A DNA stretch of 8,217 bases, from positions 1 through 8,217 of the forward strand of contig CAVFCI010000075.1 in assembly GCA_963620985.1 (NCBI GenBank). Direction: 5' to 3'. Positions 1 through 6,919 of the stretch are shown here, in pieces. Position numbers and translations under genes: made by a program. How positions within the stretch are numbered: position 1 is the first letter of the stretch; each line of letters opens with the position of its first letter. Below the pieces are notes generated by a model. The model was not told the origin of the DNA, made no database searches, and worked only from the letters and a program-made list of their open reading frames with translations. Source of the DNA: F23-B02 sp963620985. GTDB taxonomy: Bacteria > Bacillota > Clostridia > Oscillospirales > Oscillospiraceae.

Positions 1-10
1 TTATAGCAAC

Positions 11-46
11 ACCCCCGTTTTCGCATACTGAAAACGGGGGTTCTTT
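11..46 (+). terminator. Rho-independent terminator of the upstream gene
   Basis: A perfect 12-bp inverted repeat (arms 11-22 and 30-41, left arm ACCCCCGTTTTC) encloses a 7-base loop and is followed by a short T-rich tail (TTCTTT, 41-46). The stem has a GC-rich run and A/T-rich ends, as in intrinsic terminators. It most likely ends a gene that lies before the window. The T-tract is interrupted, so it may be weaker than the hairpin that follows. Confidence 0.75.
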
Positions 47-55
47 GACAGGCTG

Positions 56-86
56 CCCCGTATTCGGATAGAATACGGGGATTTTT
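56..86 (+). terminator. Second Rho-independent terminator upstream of uvrB
   Basis: A perfect 10-bp stem (CCCCGTATTC, 56-65, with GAATACGGGG, 71-80) has a 5-base loop and is followed directly by ATTTTT (81-86). This is a textbook intrinsic terminator. It lies only 14 bases after the first hairpin and just before the -35 box of the uvrB promoter, so it insulates uvrB from upstream readthrough. It lies before the predicted transcription start, so it cannot act as an attenuator for transcripts from that promoter. Confidence 0.85.
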
Positions 87-92
87 AACTTC

Positions 93-121
93 TTGCCGTT
101 GCGCCGTGCGCGTGGTATAAT
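93..121 (+). promoter_or_regulatory. sigma-A type promoter for the uvrB operon
   Basis: A perfect TATAAT -10 box (116-121) is preceded by TG at the extended -10 position (TGg, 113-115). A 17-base spacer separates it from a TTGCCG -35 box (93-98, 4 of 6 matches to TTGACA). Transcription would start near base 128 and give a leader of about 25 bases. I see no GAAC...GTTC type LexA site over or next to the promoter, so SOS control of uvrB is not evident here. Confidence 0.85.
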
Positions 122-140
122 GATGTGAATTGATGCTTTG

Positions 141-145
141 AGGAG
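141..145 (+). promoter_or_regulatory. Shine-Dalgarno site that fixes the uvrB start
   Basis: AGGAG lies 7 bases before the TTG at 153. An in-frame TTG at 138 would place this ribosome site inside the coding region and has no site of its own, so 153 is the better start. Confidence 0.85.
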
Positions 146-152
146 CGGTAGC

Positions 153-2123
153 TTGGATAAATTTGTGCTGAAATCATCATACTCTCCCACGGGCGACCAG
201 CCCGAGGCGATAGAAACGCTCGTGCGCGGGATCGAAAACGGCCTTGAAGAGCAGGTGCTCCTCGGCGTTACGGGCTCGGGCAAGACCTTCACGATGGCAA
301 GCGTCATAGAGCGCTTAAACCGCCCGACGCTCGTGCTGGCGCACAATAAAACGCTCGCCGCCCAGCTGTGCTCGGAGTTCCGCGAGTTTTTTCCCGATAA
401 CGCGGTCGAGTATTTCGTCTCCTACTACGACTATTACCAGCCCGAGGCATATATCCCGCACACCGATACCTTTATCGAAAAGGACAGCTCCATAAACGAC
501 GAGATCGAGCGCCTGCGCCACAGCGCGACCTCCAGCCTCTTTGAGCGCCGCGACGTGATCGTCGTCGCCTCTGTGTCGTGCATCTATGGCCTTGGCGACC
601 CGATAGATTACAAGAGCATGGTCATATCCCTGCGCCCGGGGCAGACGCGCAGCTTTGACGAGCTGCTGCGCAAGCTCATCGAGATACGCTACGAGCGCAA
701 CGATATTGCGTTCGAGCGCAATATGTTCCGCGTTCGGGGCGACACGGTCGAGATATTTCCGGCCTATTCGCACGATAGGGCCATCCGTGTCGAGTTTTTC
801 GGCGACGAGGTGGACAGAATAAGCGAGGTGAACGTTGTAACGGGCGTGCCGATACGCTATCTCAGCCACGCGGCGATATACCCCGCAAGCCACTATGTTG
901 TCAGCCGCGACAAAATGGCGCGAGCCATCGGCGATATCCGCGCCGAGTGCGATGAGAGAGTAAAGTATTTTCAGGATAACGGCAAGCTGCTTGAGGCGCA
1001 GCGCATATCGCAGCGCACCAATTACGATATCGAGATGATGCAGGAGCTCGGCTACTGCTCCGGCATAGAAAACTATTCGCGTGTTATATCAAACCGGCCT
1101 GCCGGCTCTGCGCCCATGACGCTGCTTGACTATTTCCCGAAGGATTTTCTGCTCTTCGTTGATGAGAGCCACGTCACGCTGCCGCAGGTCAGAGCAATGT
1201 ACCGCGGCGATCACGCACGCAAGGAGTCGCTGGTCGAATACGGCTTCCGGCTGCCCTCGGCATACGACAACAGGCCGCTGAAGTTCGAGGAATTTCAGGA
1301 GCGGATAAATCAGGCTGTGTACGTCTCCGCAACGCCCGGCGACTATGAGCGCGAGAGGGCGGGGCAGATAGCAGAGCAGATCATCCGCCCGACAGGGCTG
1401 CTCGACCCCGAGATATCCGTCCGCCCGATAGAGGGGCAGATAGACGATCTGATAAGCGAGATAAACATGCGCATAGAAAAGGGTCAGCGCACGCTGGTCA
1501 CGACGCTCACGAAGAAAATGGCCGAGGATCTGACGGAATACCTCGGCGCTGCCGGTATAAAATGCCGCTATATGCACCATGATATCGGCGCGATAGAGCG
1601 AATGGAGATAATACGCAGCCTGCGTCTGGGCGATTTTGACGTGCTCGTCGGCATAAATCTGCTGCGCGAGGGGCTTGACCTGCCGGAGGTGAGCCTTGTG
1701 GCGATCCTCGACGCGGATAAGGAGGGCTTCCTGCGAAGCGAAACGAGCCTTATCCAGACCATCGGGCGCGCCGCCCGCAACGCCGAGGGCACGGTCATCA
1801 TGTACGCCGACACGGTGACGCGCTCGATGCGCCTTGCCATCGACGAGACAGAGCGAAGGCGGGCAAAGCAGTCGGCATATAACAAAGAGCACGGCATAGT
1901 GCCGAAGACCATAGTAAAAAGTGTCCGCGAGCTCATCGAGATATCCAGCGAAAGTGAGAAGACCCTGCGCCGTGCCGACGGCGTGAAGCTCACAAAGAAT
2001 GAGCGCAGGGAGCTTATAGAAAAGCTTGAAAAGGAAATGAAGGTCGCCGCGAAAATGCTTGAGTTCGAGCTGGCGGCACAGCTCAGGGACGAGATAGTCC
2101 GTCTGCGCGGCGAGGTGAAATGA
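153..2123 (+). CDS. uvrB: UvrABC excision nuclease subunit B
   Basis: UvrB is the DNA-damage recognition and loading subunit of bacterial nucleotide excision repair. It is brought to lesions by UvrA, opens the strands with a beta-hairpin and positions UvrC for incision. The 656-residue protein has the usual family length. Seen in order: Walker A GVTGSGKT (residues 38-45), the beta-hairpin sequence YYDYYQPEAY (91-100), the Walker B variant DESH (337-340), VYVSATP (389-395), the helicase motif V region GINLLREGLDLPE (500-512), the motif VI region QTIGRAARN (535-543), and a C-terminal UVR coiled segment (about 619-651) that in this family contacts UvrC. Start is TTG at 153, chosen from the AGGAG site 7 bases upstream and the family's usual N-terminus. 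It is the first gene after a strong promoter, and its stop overlaps polA by one base. No uvrA or uvrC lies in the window. Thr codons are mainly ACG (21 of 32) and Ile codons mainly ATA (31 of 52). Confidence 0.98.
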   Translation: MDKFVLKSSYSPTGDQPEAIETLVRGIENGLEEQVLLGVTGSGKTFTMASVIERLNRPTLVLAHNKTLAAQLCSEFREFFPDNAVEYFVSYYDYYQPEAYIPHTDTFIEKDSSINDEIERLRHSATSSLFERRDVIVVASVSCIYGLGDPIDYKSMVISLRPGQTRSFDELLRKLIEIRYERNDIAFERNMFRVRGDTVEIFPAYSHDRAIRVEFFGDEVDRISEVNVVTGVPIRYLSHAAIYPASHYVVSRDKMARAIGDIRAECDERVKYFQDNGKLLEAQRISQRTNYDIEMMQELGYCSGIENYSRVISNRPAGSAPMTLLDYFPKDFLLFVDESHVTLPQVRAMYRGDHARKESLVEYGFRLPSAYDNRPLKFEEFQERINQAVYVSATPGDYERERAGQIAEQIIRPTGLLDPEISVRPIEGQIDDLISEINMRIEKGQRTLVTTLTKKMAEDLTEYLGAAGIKCRYMHHDIGAIERMEIIRSLRLGDFDVLVGINLLREGLDLPEVSLVAILDADKEGFLRSETSLIQTIGRAARNAEGTVIMYADTVTRSMRLAIDETERRRAKQSAYNKEHGIVPKTIVKSVRELIEISSESEKTLRRADGVKLTKNERRELIEKLEKEMKVAAKMLEFELAAQLRDEIVRLRGEVK

Positions 2124-4672
2124 TGAAACTGATGATTCTTGACGGCAACAGCATAGTAAACCGTGCCTTTTACGGCATCCGTGCGCTCAGCGCCCCCGAC
2201 GGTACGCCCACAAACGGAGTGTACGGCTTTCTGTCGATACTCCGCAAGCTGCTCGACGAGGAAAAGCCTGAGGCCGTGTGCGTAGCCTTTGACCTCAAGG
2301 CGCCGACCTTCCGCCACCTGCGCTATGCAGGCTACAAGGCGCAGCGCAAGGGGATGCCTGAGGAGCTTGCCGTGCAGATGCCGGTATTAAAGCAGGTGCT
2401 TGACGCAATGGGTATACTGCGCATGGAGCTCGAGGGCTTCGAGGCCGACGATCTGCTCGGCACGGTCGCCGCCCGCTGCCGCGATAAGGGCTGGGAGTGC
2501 CGCATAGTCACCGGCGATAAGGACAGCTTCCAGCTCATAACGGAAACAAACCACGTCTGCCATGTCAAAAGCCGCATAGGTCAGACAACAACGACGGAAT
2601 ACACGCCCGAGCTCTTTTTCACTGAGTACGGCTTCGAGCCCGAGCATATAGTCGATCTCAAGGCTCTCATGGGCGATGCCTCGGATAATATACCCGGCGT
2701 GCCCGGAGTGGGTGAGAAAACGGCGATGGGGCTCGTGCAGAAATATAAGAGCATCGAGACTATATACGAAAGCCTTGATAGCATCGACGTAAAAGAGGGA
2801 ATGCGAAAAAAGCTGCGCGAGGGCAGGGACAGCGCGTTTTTGTCCTTCGAGCTCGCAACGATACGCACCGATGCGCCGGTGGAGTTTTCGCCCGAGGACG
2901 CGGTCTGGCACGAGGACTACAGACCCGAGCTGTACGATGTTTTCAAAAGGCTCGGCTTTAACAAATTTATCGAAAAATGGAAGCTCAGCGAAAGCGAACA
3001 GAGCGCGGCAGCGGCGCAGCTTGACCGCCTCCCGTGCATCGAGGACGCATCGCTTGACGATATAATGAGCGCTGTCAAGGCCGCCGAGTGCGTCGCCGTG
3101 ACAGCCGGTGAAGGCTTTGACAGCTTTGAGCTGTGCGACGGAAAGGCCGTGTATCCCGTGCGCTGGAGCACGCTCGGCGACGATTACAGGCGCATTGCCG
3201 AATACGTTTTCTCCGACAGGGTGAAAAAGCTCGGCCATAACGTAAAGGAGCTCATGACGCTGCTCATAGCCGAAAAGCTGCCGCTTGACGGCTTTATCTA
3301 CGACACGGCGCTTGCGGGATATCTCCTTGACGCAACAGCCGGAGACTACAGCCTTGCCCGCATGAGCATGGGCTATTGCGGCACGGAGCTTGACGGAGCA
3401 CAGGCCGTGTACAGGCTGTACCGCCCGACGGAGGACAAGCTTGCCGAGCTCGGGATGACAAGGCTTTTTTACGATATCGAGATGCCGCTGTGCCGTGTGC
3501 TTGCCGATATGCAGGAGCAGGGCTTTATGATAGACAGAGCGGCGCTCTCCGGCTTCGGCGAGAGCCTTACGGGCGCGATAGCGGAGCTTGAGCGGGCGAT
3601 ATACGCCGAGGCCGGCAGCGAGTTCAATATAAATTCCCCCAAGCAGCTCGGCGAGGTGCTGTTTGACAGGCTCATGCTTCCGGCGGGCAAAAAGACGAAA
3701 ACCGGCTGGAGCACGAACGCCGACGTTCTCGAAAAGCTGCGCAGAAAGCACCCGATAGTGCAGATGGTGCTCGACTACCGCATGCTCACGAAGCTCAAAT
3801 CCACCTATGCCGACGGGCTTCTGAAGCTCATCGACCCCGACGGCAGGATAAGAACAAAGTTCCAGATGACCGTCACGGCCACGGGGCGGCTTTCGAGCAC
3901 CGACCCCAATTTGCAGAACATCCCCATCCGAAAGGAGCTCGGCAGCCATATCCGCGAGATGTTCATCGCCTCAAAGGGCAATGTCCTCGTTGACGCGGAC
4001 TACAGCCAGATAGAGCTCAGGCTCCTTGCGCACATATCGGGAGATAAGCATATGCAGGAGGCCTTCCTGAGCGGCGAGGATATCCACACGGTCACGGCCT
4101 CGCAGGTATTCAATACGCCCGTAGACGAAGTAACGCCCCTGCAGCGCAGCCGCGCAAAGGCCGTGAACTTCGGTATAGTCTACGGCATTTCCGCATGGTC
4201 GCTCGCGCAGGACATAGGCGTTTCGCAGGCCGAGGCCAAGGCGTATATGGAGGCGTATCTGAACAAATACGACGGCGTGCGTGAGTATATGAAGACGATC
4301 GTCGATAAGGCAAAACGGGACGGCTTTGTGACAACGCTCTATGCGCGCCGCCGCGAGCTGCCGGAGCTTAGATCGTCAAACTTCAACACACGCTCCTTCG
4401 GCGAGCGCGTTGCGCTGAATATGCCAATTCAGGGCACTGCGGCGGATATAATAAAGCTTGCCATGGTCAATGTTTATAACAGGCTCAGCTCCGAGGAACT
4501 GAGGGCGCGGCTCATTTTGCAGGTGCACGACGAGCTTATATGCGAATGCCCCGAGGACGAGGCACAGAGAGTGGCCGATATCCTCCGTGAGGAAATGAGC
4601 GGCGCGGCGCAGCTGAGCGTACCGCTCACGGTCGAGGCGAAAACAGGACGCAGCTGGGCGGAGGCACACTGA
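2123..4672 (+). CDS. polA: DNA polymerase I (5' nuclease and polymerase active; 3'-5' exonuclease domain degenerate)
   Basis: PolA fills repair gaps, including those left by UvrABC, and removes RNA primers. Residue numbers assume 849 residues. The N-terminal 5' nuclease keeps its acidic metal-binding set: D7, D57, E107/D109/D110, D132/D134 and D185/D188, with helix-hairpin-helix GVPGVGEK. The middle domain (about 300-450) has the exonuclease-like fold region, but the DxE, central Asp and late Asp carboxylates known from E. coli Pol I are not found. The polymerase domain is intact: TATGRLSS (585-592), motif A with D626 in DADYSQIELR, motif B with R675, K679, F683 and Y687, and motif C VHDE (801-804). 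Overlapping ATGs lie at 2120 and 2123. GAGG at 2112-2115 is 4 bases from the first and 7 from the second, so 2123 is preferred, giving a TGATG junction with uvrB. If 2120 is used the protein gains one Met. Confidence 0.97.
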   Translation: MKLMILDGNSIVNRAFYGIRALSAPDGTPTNGVYGFLSILRKLLDEEKPEAVCVAFDLKAPTFRHLRYAGYKAQRKGMPEELAVQMPVLKQVLDAMGILRMELEGFEADDLLGTVAARCRDKGWECRIVTGDKDSFQLITETNHVCHVKSRIGQTTTTEYTPELFFTEYGFEPEHIVDLKALMGDASDNIPGVPGVGEKTAMGLVQKYKSIETIYESLDSIDVKEGMRKKLREGRDSAFLSFELATIRTDAPVEFSPEDAVWHEDYRPELYDVFKRLGFNKFIEKWKLSESEQSAAAAQLDRLPCIEDASLDDIMSAVKAAECVAVTAGEGFDSFELCDGKAVYPVRWSTLGDDYRRIAEYVFSDRVKKLGHNVKELMTLLIAEKLPLDGFIYDTALAGYLLDATAGDYSLARMSMGYCGTELDGAQAVYRLYRPTEDKLAELGMTRLFYDIEMPLCRVLADMQEQGFMIDRAALSGFGESLTGAIAELERAIYAEAGSEFNINSPKQLGEVLFDRLMLPAGKKTKTGWSTNADVLEKLRRKHPIVQMVLDYRMLTKLKSTYADGLLKLIDPDGRIRTKFQMTVTATGRLSSTDPNLQNIPIRKELGSHIREMFIASKGNVLVDADYSQIELRLLAHISGDKHMQEAFLSGEDIHTVTASQVFNTPVDEVTPLQRSRAKAVNFGIVYGISAWSLAQDIGVSQAEAKAYMEAYLNKYDGVREYMKTIVDKAKRDGFVTTLYARRRELPELRSSNFNTRSFGERVALNMPIQGTAADIIKLAMVNVYNRLSSEELRARLILQVHDELICECPEDEAQRVADILREEMSGAAQLSVPLTVEAKTGRSWAEAH

Positions 4673-5454
4673 TGCTGACTTATGAACAGGCAGGGGACGT
4701 TCTCGACGATCTGGTCGATGAGCTTCCCGAGGAGATATTCAAAAACTTAAACGGCGGCGTGAGCTTTGTTGAAAACGCCGTGCGCAGCGATGACGGAAGA
4801 TACACGCTCGGCATGTATTTCCGAGGCAAAATGGGCAGGCATATCGAGCTGTACTACGGCTCGTTCACCGAGCTTTACGGCGACATGGACGACGAGACCT
4901 TCCGCCGCCGCCTCAGGAGCACGCTCCATCACGAGCTCACGCACCATATTGAAAGTCAGGCCGGTGACCGCAGCCTTGAGCGCTGGGATGAGCGGCAGGC
5001 GGAGCTGTGCGGCTTTAACGGCATAGATGTTAAGAGCATACTCTTTGTATGCGACGATAACAGCCTGTCCGCCGTTGCCGAGGCGGTGTTCAATTCCTCC
5101 AAGGCAGATCACTGCCCCGAGGTCACGGCCTGCTCCGGCGGCATAAGCGTGAGGGACGGGATCAATCCGCGTGTTGTAAAATGCTGCGAGGCGCTGGATA
5201 TAAAGCTTGCGCGAAACTGCGCCGTACCCGTCACGCGCGAGCTCATTGAGCGCTGCGATGTTGTATTGTGCATGACGGCACTTCAGGCGCAGAAGCTCTC
5301 CGACGAATATCAGGATCTCGACGAGCGCATAATGTGCCTTGCCGATGAGGATATATATCCGCCGACGCTGCCGCTGGGCTGGAAGAAGTGCGTCCTGCGC
5401 ATCGAAGACGAGACGCTTGCCGTCATTGACGAGCTGCGGGAAGAGGAGCTGTGA
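4672..5454 (+). CDS. Minimal zincin metallopeptidase fused to a degenerate LMW tyrosine-phosphatase-like domain
   Basis: This 260-residue protein has two domains. Residues 1 to about 113 resemble the short clostridial metallopeptidase family (Pfam PF06262, zincin): LNGGV (26-30), LGMYFRGKMGRHIELYYGSF (46-65), and HELTH (87-91) followed by E94, which supplies HEXXH with a plausible third ligand. After a short link, residues 119-260 resemble low-molecular-weight protein phosphatases (ILFVC at 123-127, SGG at 155-157, VTRELIERCDVVLCMT at 187-202). The catalytic P-loop C-x5-R-S reads C127-DDNSL-S133-A134, so the Arg is replaced by Ser, and the usual D-x-x-D-P acid loop reads DIYPP (227-231), so the general-acid Asp is lost. 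The phosphatase half is therefore predicted inactive, while the zincin half looks intact. Substrate is unknown. Start is ATG at 4672, overlapping the polA stop by one base, with GGAGG (4660-4664) 7 bases upstream. No signal peptide or membrane segment is seen, so it should be cytosolic. Confidence 0.85.
   Translation: MLTYEQAGDVLDDLVDELPEEIFKNLNGGVSFVENAVRSDDGRYTLGMYFRGKMGRHIELYYGSFTELYGDMDDETFRRRLRSTLHHELTHHIESQAGDRSLERWDERQAELCGFNGIDVKSILFVCDDNSLSAVAEAVFNSSKADHCPEVTACSGGISVRDGINPRVVKCCEALDIKLARNCAVPVTRELIERCDVVLCMTALQAQKLSDEYQDLDERIMCLADEDIYPPTLPLGWKKCVLRIEDETLAVIDELREEEL
5444..5448 (+). promoter_or_regulatory. Shine-Dalgarno site that favours the rimI ATG start
   Basis: AGGAG inside the end of the preceding gene is 5 bases from ATG 5454 but only 2 bases from the alternative in-frame GTG at 5451. 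The ATG is therefore the better start. Confidence 0.75.
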
Positions 5455-5909
5455 TGCTCCGCGTCGTCGATACGAGGCCGGAGCAGCTTGACGATATCCT
5501 GCGCATTGAGCGGCAGTGCTTTTCGCTGCCGTGGACGCGCGAGCAGCTCGCGGCGCAGCTGACGGACAGCATGCACATATTCCTTGCCGCCGAGGACGAG
5601 GACGGCAGTGTGCTGGGCTATGTCGGGCTCTTGTATGTTCTTGACGAGGGCTATATCTCCAATGTCGCCGTGTCGCCGGACAGACGGCGAGAGGGCATAG
5701 CCGATATGCTGCTCACGGAGCTTTATGCACGCGCCGCGGAGAAGAAGCTCAGCTTTCTGACCCTTGAGGTGCGCGAGAGCAATTTTCCGGCGCAGAGCCT
5801 GTATAAAAAACACGGCTACACCGAGGTAGGCCGACGCAGAGGCTATTACAGCCTGCCCAAGGAGGATGCCGTTTTGATGACTTGTTTTCTAAGTGAGGAA
5901 GAAAAATGA
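5454..5909 (+). CDS. rimI: RimI-type N-alpha-acetyltransferase (GNAT)
   Basis: A 151-residue GNAT-fold enzyme of the RimI family, which transfers acetyl from acetyl-CoA to protein N-termini (ribosomal protein S18 in E. coli). Seen: the strand NVAV followed by the pyrophosphate-binding loop RRREGIA (77-83), then LEVRESN with the Glu at residue 105 that matches the general base of RimI, and SLY with Tyr 117 matching the general acid. The C-terminal RRRGYY segment is also family-like. Length is normal (about 150). It overlaps the preceding stop by one base (TGATG) and overlaps tsaD by four (ATGA). RimI next to TsaD is a common bacterial arrangement. Protein targets in this organism cannot be told from sequence, so the enzyme may be a broader N-terminal acetylase rather than strictly S18-specific. 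Confidence 0.92.
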   Translation: MLRVVDTRPEQLDDILRIERQCFSLPWTREQLAAQLTDSMHIFLAAEDEDGSVLGYVGLLYVLDEGYISNVAVSPDRRREGIADMLLTELYARAAEKKLSFLTLEVRESNFPAQSLYKKHGYTEVGRRRGYYSLPKEDAVLMTCFLSEEEK

Positions 5910-6907
5910 AAATACTTGCCTTTGAATCATCCTGCGACGAGACTGCGGTCGCCGTCGTTGAGGACGGGAGAAGGGTCCTGACAGATCAGATATTCTCTCA
6001 GGCCGACCTTCACGCCATATACGGCGGCGTAGTGCCGGAGATAGCGTCAAGAAGCCATGTCGAGGTCATATCGCGCCTTGCCGAACGCGCAGTTCAGGCA
6101 GCAGGCATCAAAAAAAGCGATATCGATGCCGTCGCGGCTACCTATGCTCCCGGACTTATAGGAACGGTGCTCGTGGGGCTGAATTTTGCAAAGGGCGCGG
6201 CCATGAGCCTCGGTGTGCCGCTTATACCGGTGCACCATATAAAGGGTCACGTTGCGGCAAACTACATAGCCTATCCCGAGCTTGAGCCTCCGTTTCTCTG
6301 CCTTGCCATATCCGGCGGCAACACGCTAATCATCGACGTGCGCAGCTACACCGAGCTCAAGGTCATCGGCGCGACCCGCGACGACGCAGCCGGCGAGTGC
6401 TTTGACAAAACAGCGCGCGTGCTCGGCCTGCCGTATCCGGGCGGCAAGCCCATCGACGAGCTCTCGCAGGGCGGCGACGATAAGAAATATCATCTGCCGA
6501 GGACGCATATAGAGGGACAGCCCTATGAAATGAGCTTTTCCGGCCTCAAGACGGCGGTCATAAACCTTGTTCACAACGCCGAGCAGAAGGGTGAGGAGCT
6601 TGACAGAAGCTCGCTGGCAGCATCCTTTACTGCTGCCGTGAGCGATGCCCTCGTACCGCGCACCATGCTGGCGGCGCATGAGCTCGGCTATAAAAAGATC
6701 GCCATAGCCGGAGGCGTGGCGGCAAACTCACGCATCCGCGCAGACTTTGCGGCCGCCGCTGAAAAGGCCGGCTGCGAGCTGTTCGTTCCGCCGCTCAGAC
6801 TGTGCGGAGACAATGCCGCGATGATAGGCTGTCAGGGCTATTACGAGTACCTTGCCGGAAATACCGCCGGCTGGGATCTCAATGCCTACGCGAATATGGA
6901 GCTGTAA
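5906..6907 (+). CDS. tsaD: tRNA N6-threonylcarbamoyladenosine transferase TsaD
   Basis: TsaD (Kae1/Gcp/YgjD) transfers the threonylcarbamoyl group from threonylcarbamoyl-AMP to A37 of tRNAs reading ANN codons. It works with TsaB and TsaE, and TsaC/YwlC makes the donor. The 333-residue length is typical. Seen: FESSCDET (6-13), the metal ligands H111 and H115 in VHHIKGH, the phosphate-binding SGGNT (136-140), GGVAANSRIR (269-278), and CGDNAAM with D302, another conserved metal ligand. Nothing is missing. ATG 5906 overlaps the rimI stop as ATGA, and GAGGAAG (5895-5901) lies just upstream. tsaB and tsaE, which often sit beside rimI and tsaD in Firmicutes, are absent from this window. Demand for t6A should be high here, because ATA and ATC Ile codons and ACG Thr codons are all ANN codons. 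Confidence 0.98.
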   Translation: MKILAFESSCDETAVAVVEDGRRVLTDQIFSQADLHAIYGGVVPEIASRSHVEVISRLAERAVQAAGIKKSDIDAVAATYAPGLIGTVLVGLNFAKGAAMSLGVPLIPVHHIKGHVAANYIAYPELEPPFLCLAISGGNTLIIDVRSYTELKVIGATRDDAAGECFDKTARVLGLPYPGGKPIDELSQGGDDKKYHLPRTHIEGQPYEMSFSGLKTAVINLVHNAEQKGEELDRSSLAASFTAAVSDALVPRTMLAAHELGYKKIAIAGGVAANSRIRADFAAAAEKAGCELFVPPLRLCGDNAAMIGCQGYYEYLAGNTAGWDLNAYANMEL

Positions 6908-6919
6908 GGAGAGGGGCAC

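Noticed and set aside
138..152. Longer uvrB reading frame starting at TTG 138
   Set aside because: The AGGAG ribosome site (141-145) would lie inside it, no site precedes it, and UvrB homologs begin close to the residue encoded at 153.
315..893. Long minus-strand open frame opposite uvrB (and similar ones opposite polA and the other genes)
   Set aside because: These are mirror frames caused by GC-rich codon bias. They have no family-like motifs, and the plus strand carries clear, complete genes.
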